From Sinorhizobium fredii NGR234 (lineage in GTDB: Bacteria; Pseudomonadota; Alphaproteobacteria; Rhizobiales; Rhizobiaceae), in the NCBI RefSeq assembly GCF_000018545.1, contig NC_012587.1:1612001-1676000 (forward strand): 64,000 nucleotides of DNA. Reading direction: 5' to 3'. Under the pieces are notes generated by a model that was not told where the DNA came from, did no database searches, and was given only the letters and a program-made list of their open reading frames with translations. A program made the translations under genes and the position numbers. Below, piece by piece: positions 52,798 through 60,109 of the stretch (the stretch's first letter is position 1; every line of letters begins with the position of its first letter).

Positions 52798-52823
52798 GTA
52801 ACCGATTGGCTGCTTCTTCGAAT
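52798..52823 (+). promoter_or_regulatory. Predicted autoregulated ECF promoter of the sigma gene
   Basis: GTAACC (52798-52803) and CGAAT (52819-52823) have a 15-bp spacer. They lie 16 bp before the sigma-factor ATG, so the mRNA leader would be very short. It matches the GTAAC...CGAA type I recall for SigF/NrsF-linked ECF factors and the divergent promoter at 52716-52743. Confidence 0.65.
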
Positions 52824-52838
52824 GAACTCTCTGACAAC

Positions 52839-53387
52839 ATGACGACCGCTCATTCGGAAGAAGCCCTGAAAGCATTGATGCTTCTGTCCCTTGACGGGGA
52901 CGAGGCGGCCTATCGGCGTTTGCTGACGGCTTTGCGCGCGCTGCTTGTCGGTTACTACGGCCGCCGGATGGCTGCGGCGACGAAAGCGGATATGGAAGAC
53001 CTGGTCCAGGAGACGTTGCTGGCACTGCATTTTCGCCGGTCCACCTATGACCGGGAAAGACCGTTCACGACCTGGTTCTTCTCGATCGCCCGCTACAAGC
53101 TGATCGACCATCATCGCGGCCGCGGGCGGCGCAGACTGGCCGAGACCGAGCTTGGCGAAGAGACCGAAAGCGACTTCAGCGAAGATACGCTAACCGCTCG
53201 CATGGATGTCGAGCGGTTGCTCGACGGGTTGCCGCCGAAACAGCAGGAGCTGATCCGGCAGGTGAAACTGGAGGGCCAGTCGGTCGCCGACACCGCAAAC
53301 CGCACCGGCCAGTCTGAATCGGCGGTGAAAGTCAGCATCCACCGGGCGCTCAAGGCGCTCGGAGAGAGATTGCGAGGCGCATCGTGA
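52839..53387 (+). CDS. ECF-type sigma factor (SigF/NrsF-linked group)
   Basis: The ATG at 52839 gives 182 residues. Region 2 (LVGYYGRRMAAATKADMEDLVQETLLALHFRRSTYDRERPFTTWFFSIARYKLIDHHRGRGRR) and region 4 (LDGLPPKQQELIRQVKLEGQSVADTANRTGQSESAVKVSIHRALKALGERL) are complete; no extra domain is present. Its stop overlaps the next gene, a DUF1109 anti-sigma, by 4 bp. Caulobacter SigF and S. meliloti RpoE1/RpoE4 belong to the same group and respond to heavy metals or sulfite. I do not assign a specific rpoE number. Confidence 0.92.
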   Translation: MTTAHSEEALKALMLLSLDGDEAAYRRLLTALRALLVGYYGRRMAAATKADMEDLVQETLLALHFRRSTYDRERPFTTWFFSIARYKLIDHHRGRGRRRLAETELGEETESDFSEDTLTARMDVERLLDGLPPKQQELIRQVKLEGQSVADTANRTGQSESAVKVSIHRALKALGERLRGAS

Positions 53388-54028
53388 GAAAGACGGACGA
53401 CATCATCGAAAGCCTGGTCAGCGATCTGAAGCCGGTGCCGCGCCATGCGCTACGGCGCCGCTTCGTGCTCGGCATATTGCCCGCCCTCGGGCTCTCCCTG
53501 CTTTTGATGCTGGCCATTCTCGGGCTGCGGGTCGATATGCCCGAAGTGCTGATGCTGCCGGTCTTCTGGATCAAGTCGACCTATAATGCACTGATCGCCT
53601 CGGCGGCTGTCCTCGCCGTCTACCGGCTTTCCCGCCCCGAAGGTACTGAGGGACGATTCTTCGTTCGAATCGCCTCGATCTTCGCCGCCATGGCCGTGGC
53701 CGCAGCCGTCCAGCTCATGACGGCGCCAATCGAGAGCTACCCGCAGCTGATCCTCGGCTCCTCGGCGCTCCATTGCCCGCTGCTCATCTTCGGCTTCGCG
53801 ATGCCCGTTTATGCCGGCACGACTTGGGCACTACGCAGCGCGGCACCCACGGACCTGCGGCTAACGGGGTTCGTTGCCGGGATTGCTGCGGGGGCAGCCG
53901 GCGCCTGGGTCTACTCCTGGTTCTGCACCGAAAACGGCATGCCGTTCGTGCTAATCTGGTACTCCCTGGGTATCCTGCTGACCGGCGCGCTCGGCGTCTT
54001 CACCGGTCCTCGCCTGCTTCGTTGGTAG
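53384..54028 (+). CDS. nrsF: NrsF-type (DUF1109) anti-sigma factor
   Basis: The GTG start at 53384 overlaps the sigma stop. The 214-residue protein has a short cytoplasmic N-terminus (KTDDIIESLVSDLKPV, the sigma-binding part) and six transmembrane helices. Cysteines fall at positions 131 (ALHCPLL) and 181 (WFCTEN), the two positions I recall as essential for metal sensing in Caulobacter NrsF. Release of the sigma factor on chromate, cadmium or sulfite stress is therefore likely. Confidence 0.9.
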   Translation: MRKTDDIIESLVSDLKPVPRHALRRRFVLGILPALGLSLLLMLAILGLRVDMPEVLMLPVFWIKSTYNALIASAAVLAVYRLSRPEGTEGRFFVRIASIFAAMAVAAAVQLMTAPIESYPQLILGSSALHCPLLIFGFAMPVYAGTTWALRSAAPTDLRLTGFVAGIAAGAAGAWVYSWFCTENGMPFVLIWYSLGILLTGALGVFTGPRLLRW

Positions 54029-54140
54029 TTTCGGCCACCGTCCGCCCGAGCCAGAACTCATCCAAACGCTACCAGGGGACTCTTGCCGACCCACAAGCTC
54101 GCCGCCACGTCATGACGAACGGTTTCAGAGCCGGGGCCGA

Positions 54141-54455
54141 CTAGCTGTTTTGAACCTGTTCGATCGCCTGCGCCAGAAATTCCAGCATGCGGACGCGGAT
54201 GTCGGATTCCGATTGAGCCACTCCGGCCGCGTCGAAATCGGCTTTGATCTTGCGCACGAGGTCGTCGTGGCCGGCATCGGCGATATGGGCGGCAATGAGG
54301 TCTCGTGCATAGGTTTCCGGATCCGACTTGTTCAGGAGGCCGGCGGCCCAGAGGCCGAGCATCCTGTTGCGGCGCGCCAAGGCCTTGAACCTCAACTCTT
54401 CGTCCAGCGCGAACTTCGCCTCGAAGGCCTTCTCGCGGTCCTGCATTGTCGTCAT
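54141..54455 (-). CDS. ATP synthase inhibitor subunit zeta (DUF1476)
   Basis: The ATG at 54455 with GGAG upstream gives 104 residues. The all-helical sequence TTMQDREKAFEAKFALDEELRFKALARRNRMLGLWAA is the conserved N-terminus of the alphaproteobacterial zeta inhibitor, which inserts into F1-ATPase and blocks hydrolysis. In Rhizobiales it commonly lies divergent from or next to purC, as here. Confidence 0.92.
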   Translation of the reverse strand: MTTMQDREKAFEAKFALDEELRFKALARRNRMLGLWAAGLLNKSDPETYARDLIAAHIADAGHDDLVRKIKADFDAAGVAQSESDIRVRMLEFLAQAIEQVQNS

Positions 54456-54680
54456 CAATCGATCTCCTCAAACTCCTGCCGAAGCATTCTCGCATAATCC
54501 GGTACGCCGGTGAATGAGCAAGGTGCCTTTTCGTCTTTTGGGGACTTTCATGGTACCCTAATCTAAATCGGGGGACGGAAAGATACGCCGATTGTGAAAT
54601 GCGTTCTTTTCGGATATGGACCCGCTGAGAAAATTCCAAATGCGCGACCCAAGAGCGCCAACAAGCACAGAGACAAGTCC

Positions 54681-55445
54681 ATGAATCGTCGCCGCCGTAT
54701 CTACGAGGGCAAGGCCAAGATCCTTTATGAGGGTCCGGAACCGGGCACGCTGATCCAGTTCTTCAAGGATGATGCGACCGCCTTCAACAAGAAGAAGCAT
54801 GACGTCATCGACGGCAAGGGCGTGCTCAACAACCGGATTTCCGAGTACATCTTCACCCATCTGAACAAGATCGGCATTCCGACGCATTTCATTCGTCGCC
54901 TCAACATGCGCGAGCAACTGATCAAGGAAGTGGAGATCATTCCGCTCGAGATCGTCGTGCGCAACGTTGCCGCCGGTTCGCTCGCAAAACGTCTCGGCAT
55001 CGAGGAAGGCACCGTGCTGCCGCGCTCGATCATCGAGTTCTACTATAAGGCCGATGCGCTCGACGACCCGATGGTGTCGGAAGAGCACATCACCGCCTTC
55101 GGCTGGGCAAGCCCGCAGGAACTCGACGATATCATGGCGCTCGCCATCCGCATCAACGACTTCCTGTCCGGCCTCTTCCTCGGCGTCGGCATCCAGCTCG
55201 TCGACTTCAAGATCGAATGCGGCCGCCTCTACGAAGGCGACATGATGCGCATCATTCTCGCCGACGAGATTTCGCCGGACAGCTGCCGCCTGTGGGACGT
55301 CGAGACCAAGGAAAAGATGGACAAGGATCGGTTCCGCCGCGATATGGGCGGGCTGGTCGAGGCCTATCAGGAAGTAGCCCGCCGTCTCGGCATCATCAAC
55401 GAGAACGAGCCGCCGCGCGGTTCCGGCCCGGTGCTGGTCAAGTAA
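54681..55445 (+). CDS. purC: Phosphoribosylaminoimidazole-succinocarboxamide synthase
   Basis: The ATG at 54681 ([18 protein letters not shown]) gives 254 residues, the usual length. The longer open frame has no PurC homology. SAICAR-synthetase motifs include [28 protein letters not shown] and [10 protein letters not shown]. It condenses CAIR with aspartate in purine synthesis. purS follows after 34 bp, then purQ. Confidence 0.96.
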   Translation: MNRRRRIYEGKAKILYEGPEPGTLIQFFKDDATAFNKKKHDVIDGKGVLNNRISEYIFTHLNKIGIPTHFIRRLNMREQLIKEVEIIPLEIVVRNVAAGSLAKRLGIEEGTVLPRSIIEFYYKADALDDPMVSEEHITAFGWASPQELDDIMALAIRINDFLSGLFLGVGIQLVDFKIECGRLYEGDMMRIILADEISPDSCRLWDVETKEKMDKDRFRRDMGGLVEAYQEVARRLGIINENEPPRGSGPVLVK

Positions 55446-55479
55446 CGGTGCTGTCGGGTAATTTTCAGGGAAAAGCAAA

Positions 55480-55722
55480 GTGATCAAGGCACGCGTAACC
55501 GTGACGCTGAAGAATGGCGTTCTCGATCCCCAGGGCAAGGCAATCGAAGGGGCGCTTGGCGCGCTTGGCTTCGACGGCATCGGCCAGGTTCGGCAGGGCA
55601 AGGTCTTCGACCTGCAGCTCGAGACGGCAGACAAGGCGAAGGCCGAAGCGGAACTCAAGGCCATGTGCGAAAAGCTGCTCGCCAACACCGTGATTGAAAA
55701 CTACAGCATTTCGCTCGCCTGA
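55480..55722 (+). CDS. purS: FGAM synthase subunit PurS
   Basis: The 80-residue protein starts with GTG (55480) after AGGGAAAA. Typical PurS sequence: KARVTVTLKNGVLDPQGKAIEGALGALGF and VRQGKVFDLQLE. It bridges PurL and PurQ in the three-subunit FGAM synthase, helping to pass ammonia from PurQ to PurL. It is placed between purC and purQ. Confidence 0.95.
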   Translation: MIKARVTVTLKNGVLDPQGKAIEGALGALGFDGIGQVRQGKVFDLQLETADKAKAEAELKAMCEKLLANTVIENYSISLA

Positions 55723-55844
55723 GGGCGGGGCATTCTGCGCCGGGGCCTCGCACGGCCGATCCGTTCGGTCCCCCGGCGTCTTCAATGCACTGATAATCGC
55801 CTCACGGCGCAAGTGCCGCGGGCCAAGGCAAGGTAAATCACGCC

Positions 55845-56516
55845 ATGAAGTCAGCCGTCGTTCAACTTCCGGGCCTCAACCGCGATCGCGACATGATCGC
55901 GGCGCTCACGAAGATCTCCGGCAAGGCCCCAGTCACCGTCTGGCAGACCGAGACGGAAATTCCGGATGTCGACCTGATCGTCATTCCCGGCGGCTTTTCC
56001 TATGGCGACTATTTGCGCTGCGGAGCGATCGCCGCGCGCATGCCGGTGATGCAGGCAATCAAGGCCAAGGCGGAGCAAGGCGTGCGCGTTCTGGGGGTCT
56101 GCAACGGCTTCCAGATCCTCGTCGAAGCGGGCCTCTTGCCCGGCGCACTGATGCGCAATGCCTCCCTGAAGTTCGTCTGCCGCGAGGTGAAACTCGAGGT
56201 CGTCAACGCCGATACGGACTTCACCCGTGCCTATGCCAAGGGCCAGGTGATCCGCAGCCCCGTCGCGCACCATGACGGCAACTACTTCGCCGACGCCGAA
56301 ACATTGAAGGCGGTCGAAGGCAATGGCCAGGTCGTCTTCCGCTATGCCGAGGAGACCAATCCGAACGGCTCGATCAACGATATCGCCGGCGTGATGAACG
56401 ACAAGGGCAATGTCCTCGGCATGATGCCGCATCCGGAGAACCTGATCGAGGTGGCCCATGGCGGCTCGGATGGCCGCGGCATCTTCGCCTCGGCGCTCGA
56501 TGTAATCGCTGCTTAA
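55845..56516 (+). CDS. purQ: FGAM synthase glutaminase subunit PurQ
   Basis: The 223-residue class-I glutamine amidotransferase shows the nucleophile elbow [11 protein letters not shown] (Cys) and the C-terminal MMPHPENL with the catalytic His and Glu. [17 protein letters not shown] is the glutamine-site block. It supplies ammonia to PurL for FGAR amidation. A 122-bp space after purS holds no gene. Confidence 0.96.
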   Translation: MKSAVVQLPGLNRDRDMIAALTKISGKAPVTVWQTETEIPDVDLIVIPGGFSYGDYLRCGAIAARMPVMQAIKAKAEQGVRVLGVCNGFQILVEAGLLPGALMRNASLKFVCREVKLEVVNADTDFTRAYAKGQVIRSPVAHHDGNYFADAETLKAVEGNGQVVFRYAEETNPNGSINDIAGVMNDKGNVLGMMPHPENLIEVAHGGSDGRGIFASALDVIAA

Positions 56517-56568
56517 CCTTATCGCTGCTAGAAGGCGGCATCCATCGTCCCCCGTGCGAGGCCGCCCC

Positions 56569-56973
56569 ATGTCATCCATGAACCGCAACTATTTGATCGC
56601 GCTTGGCTGCGCCGCAAGCCTCCTGCTCGTCGCCGGCTGCCAAGCCAACCGGGCGGCCTCGCCGGCCGCAAGCTCCGCCGCCTTGCCGACCATGGAGCGC
56701 GTCGCGCTCGGCGCCAATGGCTGCTGGTTCAAGTCGGGCGACCCGGCCTTCAAGGCCTATCGTCTCGCACCCGAACTCAATTCCTTCTCCGGGCGCCCGC
56801 GCATCCTTCTCGTGCCACGCAAATCGCCCGAGGCACGCCCCCTCGCCGTCATCCAGGCCGAAGGGCACCCTGCCCGGCTGCAGGCTTTCGGCCCGCTCCT
56901 CAGCGAGCCGGTGGGCACACGCATCACGACGGATGTCCGCCGCTGGGCGGCGGGCGACGAAGGCTGCAATTGA
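56569..56973 (+). CDS. Small lipoprotein, unknown function
   Basis: The start at 56569 (GAGG 7 bp upstream) gives 134 residues. A lipoprotein signal ends SLLLVAGCQA. The mature part has a Cys-containing block (GANGCWFKSGDPAFKAYRLAPELNSFSGRPRILLVPR) and ends AAGDEGC, so a disulfide may tie the two. It is predicted in the outer membrane or periplasm. It may be co-transcribed with purQ, 52 bp away. Confidence 0.75.
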   Translation: MSSMNRNYLIALGCAASLLLVAGCQANRAASPAASSAALPTMERVALGANGCWFKSGDPAFKAYRLAPELNSFSGRPRILLVPRKSPEARPLAVIQAEGHPARLQAFGPLLSEPVGTRITTDVRRWAAGDEGCN

Positions 56974-57008
56974 TCTCGGGCCGCTGCGTTCTTCACGAAC
57001 GCTGACGG

Positions 57009-57305
57009 CTACGGGCTGTCGTAGCCTTCGACAATTGCCAAATCCATCACCGACTTGCCCTGCCTGAGCGCCATGGCTTTGGCATATTCGGGCGAGTGAT
57101 AGCACTCCAGCGCTGCGCTATAGGTGGGGAACTCAATCACGACGATGCGCGAGCGCAGCTTTCCTTCGGGCATCTCACATTGACCGCCGCGGGTGAGAAA
57201 GCGGGCGCCGTATTTTCTAAACGCGGTTGCATTCTCCGCTTTGTAAGCCTCGTACCCCTCTGGATCGATAACATCGAGCGAGCCCACCCAGTATCCCTTC
57301 GCCAT
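57009..57305 (-). CDS. DUF1330 family protein
   Basis: The ATG at 57305 with GGAGGA upstream gives 98 residues. The ferredoxin-like dimeric alpha/beta fold of DUF1330 is recognisable: AKGYWVGSLDVIDPEGYEAYKAENATAFRKYGARFLTRGG...RIVVIEFPTYSAALECYHSPEYAKAMALR. Function unknown, possibly binding a small molecule or taking part in stress. It is convergent with the lipoprotein gene. Confidence 0.88.
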   Translation of the reverse strand: MAKGYWVGSLDVIDPEGYEAYKAENATAFRKYGARFLTRGGQCEMPEGKLRSRIVVIEFPTYSAALECYHSPEYAKAMALRQGKSVMDLAIVEGYDSP

Positions 57306-57490
57306 CGCTTCCTCCCCCATTCCCCTAATGAATATTCGATTGAAAGCGGCATGGATTACGCGGGTGGAACAATACCATTCCGGCGGGCCAAGAAACATGG
57401 CCCGGCCGCGGCAACCACGGCTGGGTTAACCCAGGCAATGCTGTTCGCCATGGGCCCAACGTCTCTCGGACGTTTGCAGTCGCCTCAACG

Positions 57491-57736
57491 TCAGAGCCGC
57501 GAGCGCCAGAAAGGAACGGCGGCCTCTCGGCGTGCCTCCGCTTCGGTAACGCCGATGTCGCAGAGCTCATGGGCTCCCAGAGTGGCGAGAGCCAATCGGC
57601 TGCGTCTCCGGGCGGCCAGTTCACAGTAACTCTGCCATAGCCGAGCCAATAGGCTGGCGCCGCGATGCTCCGGCCCCCGCGTCACCGAAATCTGCTCGCT
57701 CTGCGGCGACGATCGAATTGCATCAATTGTGCCCAT
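57491..57736 (-). CDS. DUF1127 small protein
   Basis: The ATG at 57736 (AAGG 9 bp upstream) gives 81 residues. The C-terminal half carries LATLGAHELCDIGVTEAEARREAAVPFW, the DUF1127 signature. It is divergent from the MocR-type regulator across an AT-rich 83-bp region with repeated AATTG motifs, so it is the likely regulated gene. It is the second DUF1127 gene in this window placed divergent to a regulator. Confidence 0.8.
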   Translation of the reverse strand: MGTIDAIRSSPQSEQISVTRGPEHRGASLLARLWQSYCELAARRRSRLALATLGAHELCDIGVTEAEARREAAVPFWRSRL

Positions 57737-57781
57737 TGCATTTAACCTTGACCGCCATTTTATTTGATGAAATTGTAATAA

Positions 57782-57826
57782 TTGACATGGCAATTGAGGC
57801 AATATAGATAATTGTCACTATGACAA
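57782..57826 (+). promoter_or_regulatory. Promoter and operator over the start of the MocR-type gene
   Basis: TTGACA (57782-57787) is followed at 17 bp by TAGATA (57805-57810). Only about 9 bp later comes the ATG (57820). An inverted repeat, TTGTCA/TGACAA (57812-57817 and 57821-57826), covers the start codon. No Shine-Dalgarno is present. This predicts a leaderless mRNA and autoregulation by blocking the start site. Confidence 0.55.
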
Positions 57827-59238
57827 CTTGGCTTCCCGACATACAGCAGGGGCACGGCCCGCTTTACGCGCGGATCGCCGACCAGATCGAACGGGCGATC
57901 GGCAATGGGGCGCTGCCCGTCGGCACCAAGCTGCCGCCGCAACGCAATCTCGCCTTCGATATCGGAGTGACGATCGGCACGATCGGCCGTGCCTACAACA
58001 TCGTGCGGGAGCGTGGCCTTGTCAGCGGTGAGGTCGGCCGCGGTACCTACGTCCTCGACCATCCGGAAAGCAGGCCGCCCGAGCAGGCGGATCCGCTCAC
58101 CACCTCGCTTGCCGGCACCCGGCCAATCGTCGCGCCGCCCGGCAAGTTGCGCTTTGACAGCACGGCGGCGCCGGATATCGGCCAGGGCGACATTTTGGCG
58201 AGATTGCTTGGTGACATTAGCCGCGAGCATCACGCGGACATTGCAAGCTATGCCCGCAATTTTCCGGATCATTGGTTCGAAGCGGGCGCGCAATGGCTGG
58301 CGAGCGGCAACTTTCGCCCCACCCCGGAATGCATCGTACCGACGCTCGGCGCGCACGCGGCCGTGATTGCCGTGATTTCGGCCGTCACCTCGCCGGGCGA
58401 CCGCATCGCCTTCGAAGCACTGACCTATTCGCAGGTGAGCCGCAGCGCCGGGCTGATCGGGCGGCGTATTGCCCTCCTGGCAAGCGACGCGCACGGTTTG
58501 ATCCCGGAGGATTTCGAGCGGGTCTGCGCGCAGCAACACCCGAAGCTCGCGTTCCTGATGCCCAGTGCGCAGAATCCGACGGTGGCAATCATGCCGCTCG
58601 ACCGGCGCCGGGCGGTCGCCGAGATCGCCCGCAAGTACGGCGTATGGCTGGTTGAAGACAATCTCTACGGTTCAATGACCGGGGATCCGATTCCGCTGCT
58701 GGCCGAACTCGCGCCGGAGCGGACCTTCCTCGTCGGCGGCCTTTCGAAGTCCGTTGCCGCCGGTGTGCGCGGCGGCTGGGTGGCCTGCCCGCCGCATTTC
58801 AGCCAGCGCATCCGCATCGCCCACAAGATGATCAGCGGCGGTCTCCCCTTCCTGCTCGCCGAACTCTGCGCGCGCTTGGTCCTTTCGGGGGCTGCATCCT
58901 CATTGCGCAGCCGCGGCGTCGAGGAAATCGGCGAGCGTGTTGCAATGGCACGCGACATCTTCGCCGGGTTCGAGTTCAACCACCATCCGAAGGTCCCGTT
59001 CCTCTGGCTGAAGCTCCCGGAGCCCTGGCTGTCGGGAACCTTCAAACAGGCGGCGCTGCAAGAAGGCGTGCTGATCGACGACGAGGACGAATTCAAAGCC
59101 GGACGATCCGACCGTGTCTTCCACCGCATCCGCATCGGCTTCTCCTCGCCGGCCAAGCGCGATGATGTGCAGGCAGGATTTGAGGTCCTCAGACGTCTGC
59201 TCGATAGCGGCCGAACCGGCTACGACAGCTTCGACTGA
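57820..59238 (+). CDS. MocR-type regulator (GntR HTH plus aminotransferase fold)
   Basis: The 472-residue protein has an N-terminal GntR winged helix (LYARIADQIERAIGNGALPVGTKLPPQRNLAFDIGVTIGTIGRAYNIVRERGLVSGEVGRGTYV) and a class-I aminotransferase domain. The PLP lysine is in GGLSKSVAAGVRGGW, and MPSAQNPTVAIMPLDRRRAVAEIA and EDNLYG are further PLP-site blocks. MocR proteins use PLP as a cofactor sensor. It probably controls the divergent DUF1127 gene and itself. The start appears leaderless. Confidence 0.9.
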   Translation: MTTWLPDIQQGHGPLYARIADQIERAIGNGALPVGTKLPPQRNLAFDIGVTIGTIGRAYNIVRERGLVSGEVGRGTYVLDHPESRPPEQADPLTTSLAGTRPIVAPPGKLRFDSTAAPDIGQGDILARLLGDISREHHADIASYARNFPDHWFEAGAQWLASGNFRPTPECIVPTLGAHAAVIAVISAVTSPGDRIAFEALTYSQVSRSAGLIGRRIALLASDAHGLIPEDFERVCAQQHPKLAFLMPSAQNPTVAIMPLDRRRAVAEIARKYGVWLVEDNLYGSMTGDPIPLLAELAPERTFLVGGLSKSVAAGVRGGWVACPPHFSQRIRIAHKMISGGLPFLLAELCARLVLSGAASSLRSRGVEEIGERVAMARDIFAGFEFNHHPKVPFLWLKLPEPWLSGTFKQAALQEGVLIDDEDEFKAGRSDRVFHRIRIGFSSPAKRDDVQAGFEVLRRLLDSGRTGYDSFD

Positions 59239-59329
59239 TTTCCTGCCAGACGACTTTCGCCCAAGCGACGACGGTCTATAGTTGTTCGTGTGCTGCGTTG
59301 AGTCGATTCGTCTTTCCAAAGGATTTGGC

Positions 59330-59917
59330 ATGCTCTTTTCAACGTGGCCGGGCGCCCGGAACGCATACTTTCGTTCCTCCGCGGCGCTAGCACTGCTGAT
59401 TGGTCTCGCAGTCACGCACGCCCACGCGGAAGAGCCCATTTTCGACGAGATGCGGTTCGGGGCCACGACGTCGATCGGCGACGGCGAGAACAAGGAAGAC
59501 GGCGTCTTCCCGTCCTTCACCGTGTTTTTCGACCCGCTCGGCGCGGACAGTGCCACCGGCATTGTCGAAACGGTCCTGCGCCCACGCGTCCATGCTGGAG
59601 CCTCGATCGCAACCGCCTCGAACGGCGTCAACCAGGTCTATGCCGGCCTCAGCTGGGACGTCGACATCACCGAACGCTTCTTCATCGAAGTCGGCGCGGG
59701 TGCGACGGTTCATGACGGCGATCTGAACGACGATGGTACGAGCGGACCAAAGCTCGGCTGTCGCCTGATGTTTCGCGAGTATGCCGCGGCCGGCTTTCGC
59801 TTTGACGATCACTGGAACCTTTCGGCCACTTTGGAACACTCCTCCAATGCCGATCTTTGCAACGGCCCCAACGACGGCCTGACGCGTGCCGGCCTGATGC
59901 TCGGCTACAAGTTCTAG
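59330..59917 (+). CDS. PagL-like lipid A deacylase (acyloxyacyl hydrolase family)
   Basis: The ATG at 59330 (AAGGAT 6 bp upstream) gives 195 residues. A signal peptide (SSAALALLIGLAVTHAHA) is followed by a small beta-barrel. The C-terminus LSATLEHSSNADLCNGPNDGLTRAGLMLGYKF holds the H-S-(S)-N active-site block and ends in an aromatic, as in outer-membrane proteins. PagL removes a 3-O acyl chain from lipid A. In an organism with elaborate LPS genes nearby this suggests lipid A remodelling. Confidence 0.78.
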   Translation: MLFSTWPGARNAYFRSSAALALLIGLAVTHAHAEEPIFDEMRFGATTSIGDGENKEDGVFPSFTVFFDPLGADSATGIVETVLRPRVHAGASIATASNGVNQVYAGLSWDVDITERFFIEVGAGATVHDGDLNDDGTSGPKLGCRLMFREYAAAGFRFDDHWNLSATLEHSSNADLCNGPNDGLTRAGLMLGYKF

Positions 59918-59958
59918 GACGGCTGGAAACGCGCATTCCAGCGCCTTTCGGCGATATT

Positions 59959-59984
59959 GGGCGACTGTTGATCGCCCTATTTTT
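59959..59984 (+). terminator. Intrinsic terminator of the PagL-like gene
   Basis: Stem GGGCGA/TCGCCC with loop CTGTTGA is followed by TATTTTT. It lies 42 bp after the stop codon and before purL, so purL has its own promoter in the remaining 125 bp. Confidence 0.75.
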
Positions 59985-60109
59985 CTGTCGCGCCGCGGCG
60001 CAGCTTAGGCTAAGAAGCCGCAAAGCGCCCCCTGTGTCTGTTGCGGTTCGCACGCGCCGTGTCCCTGTCGGAAGGGTTGCGCGCCGCTCGAAGGATTTGA
60101 CGGTCGACG

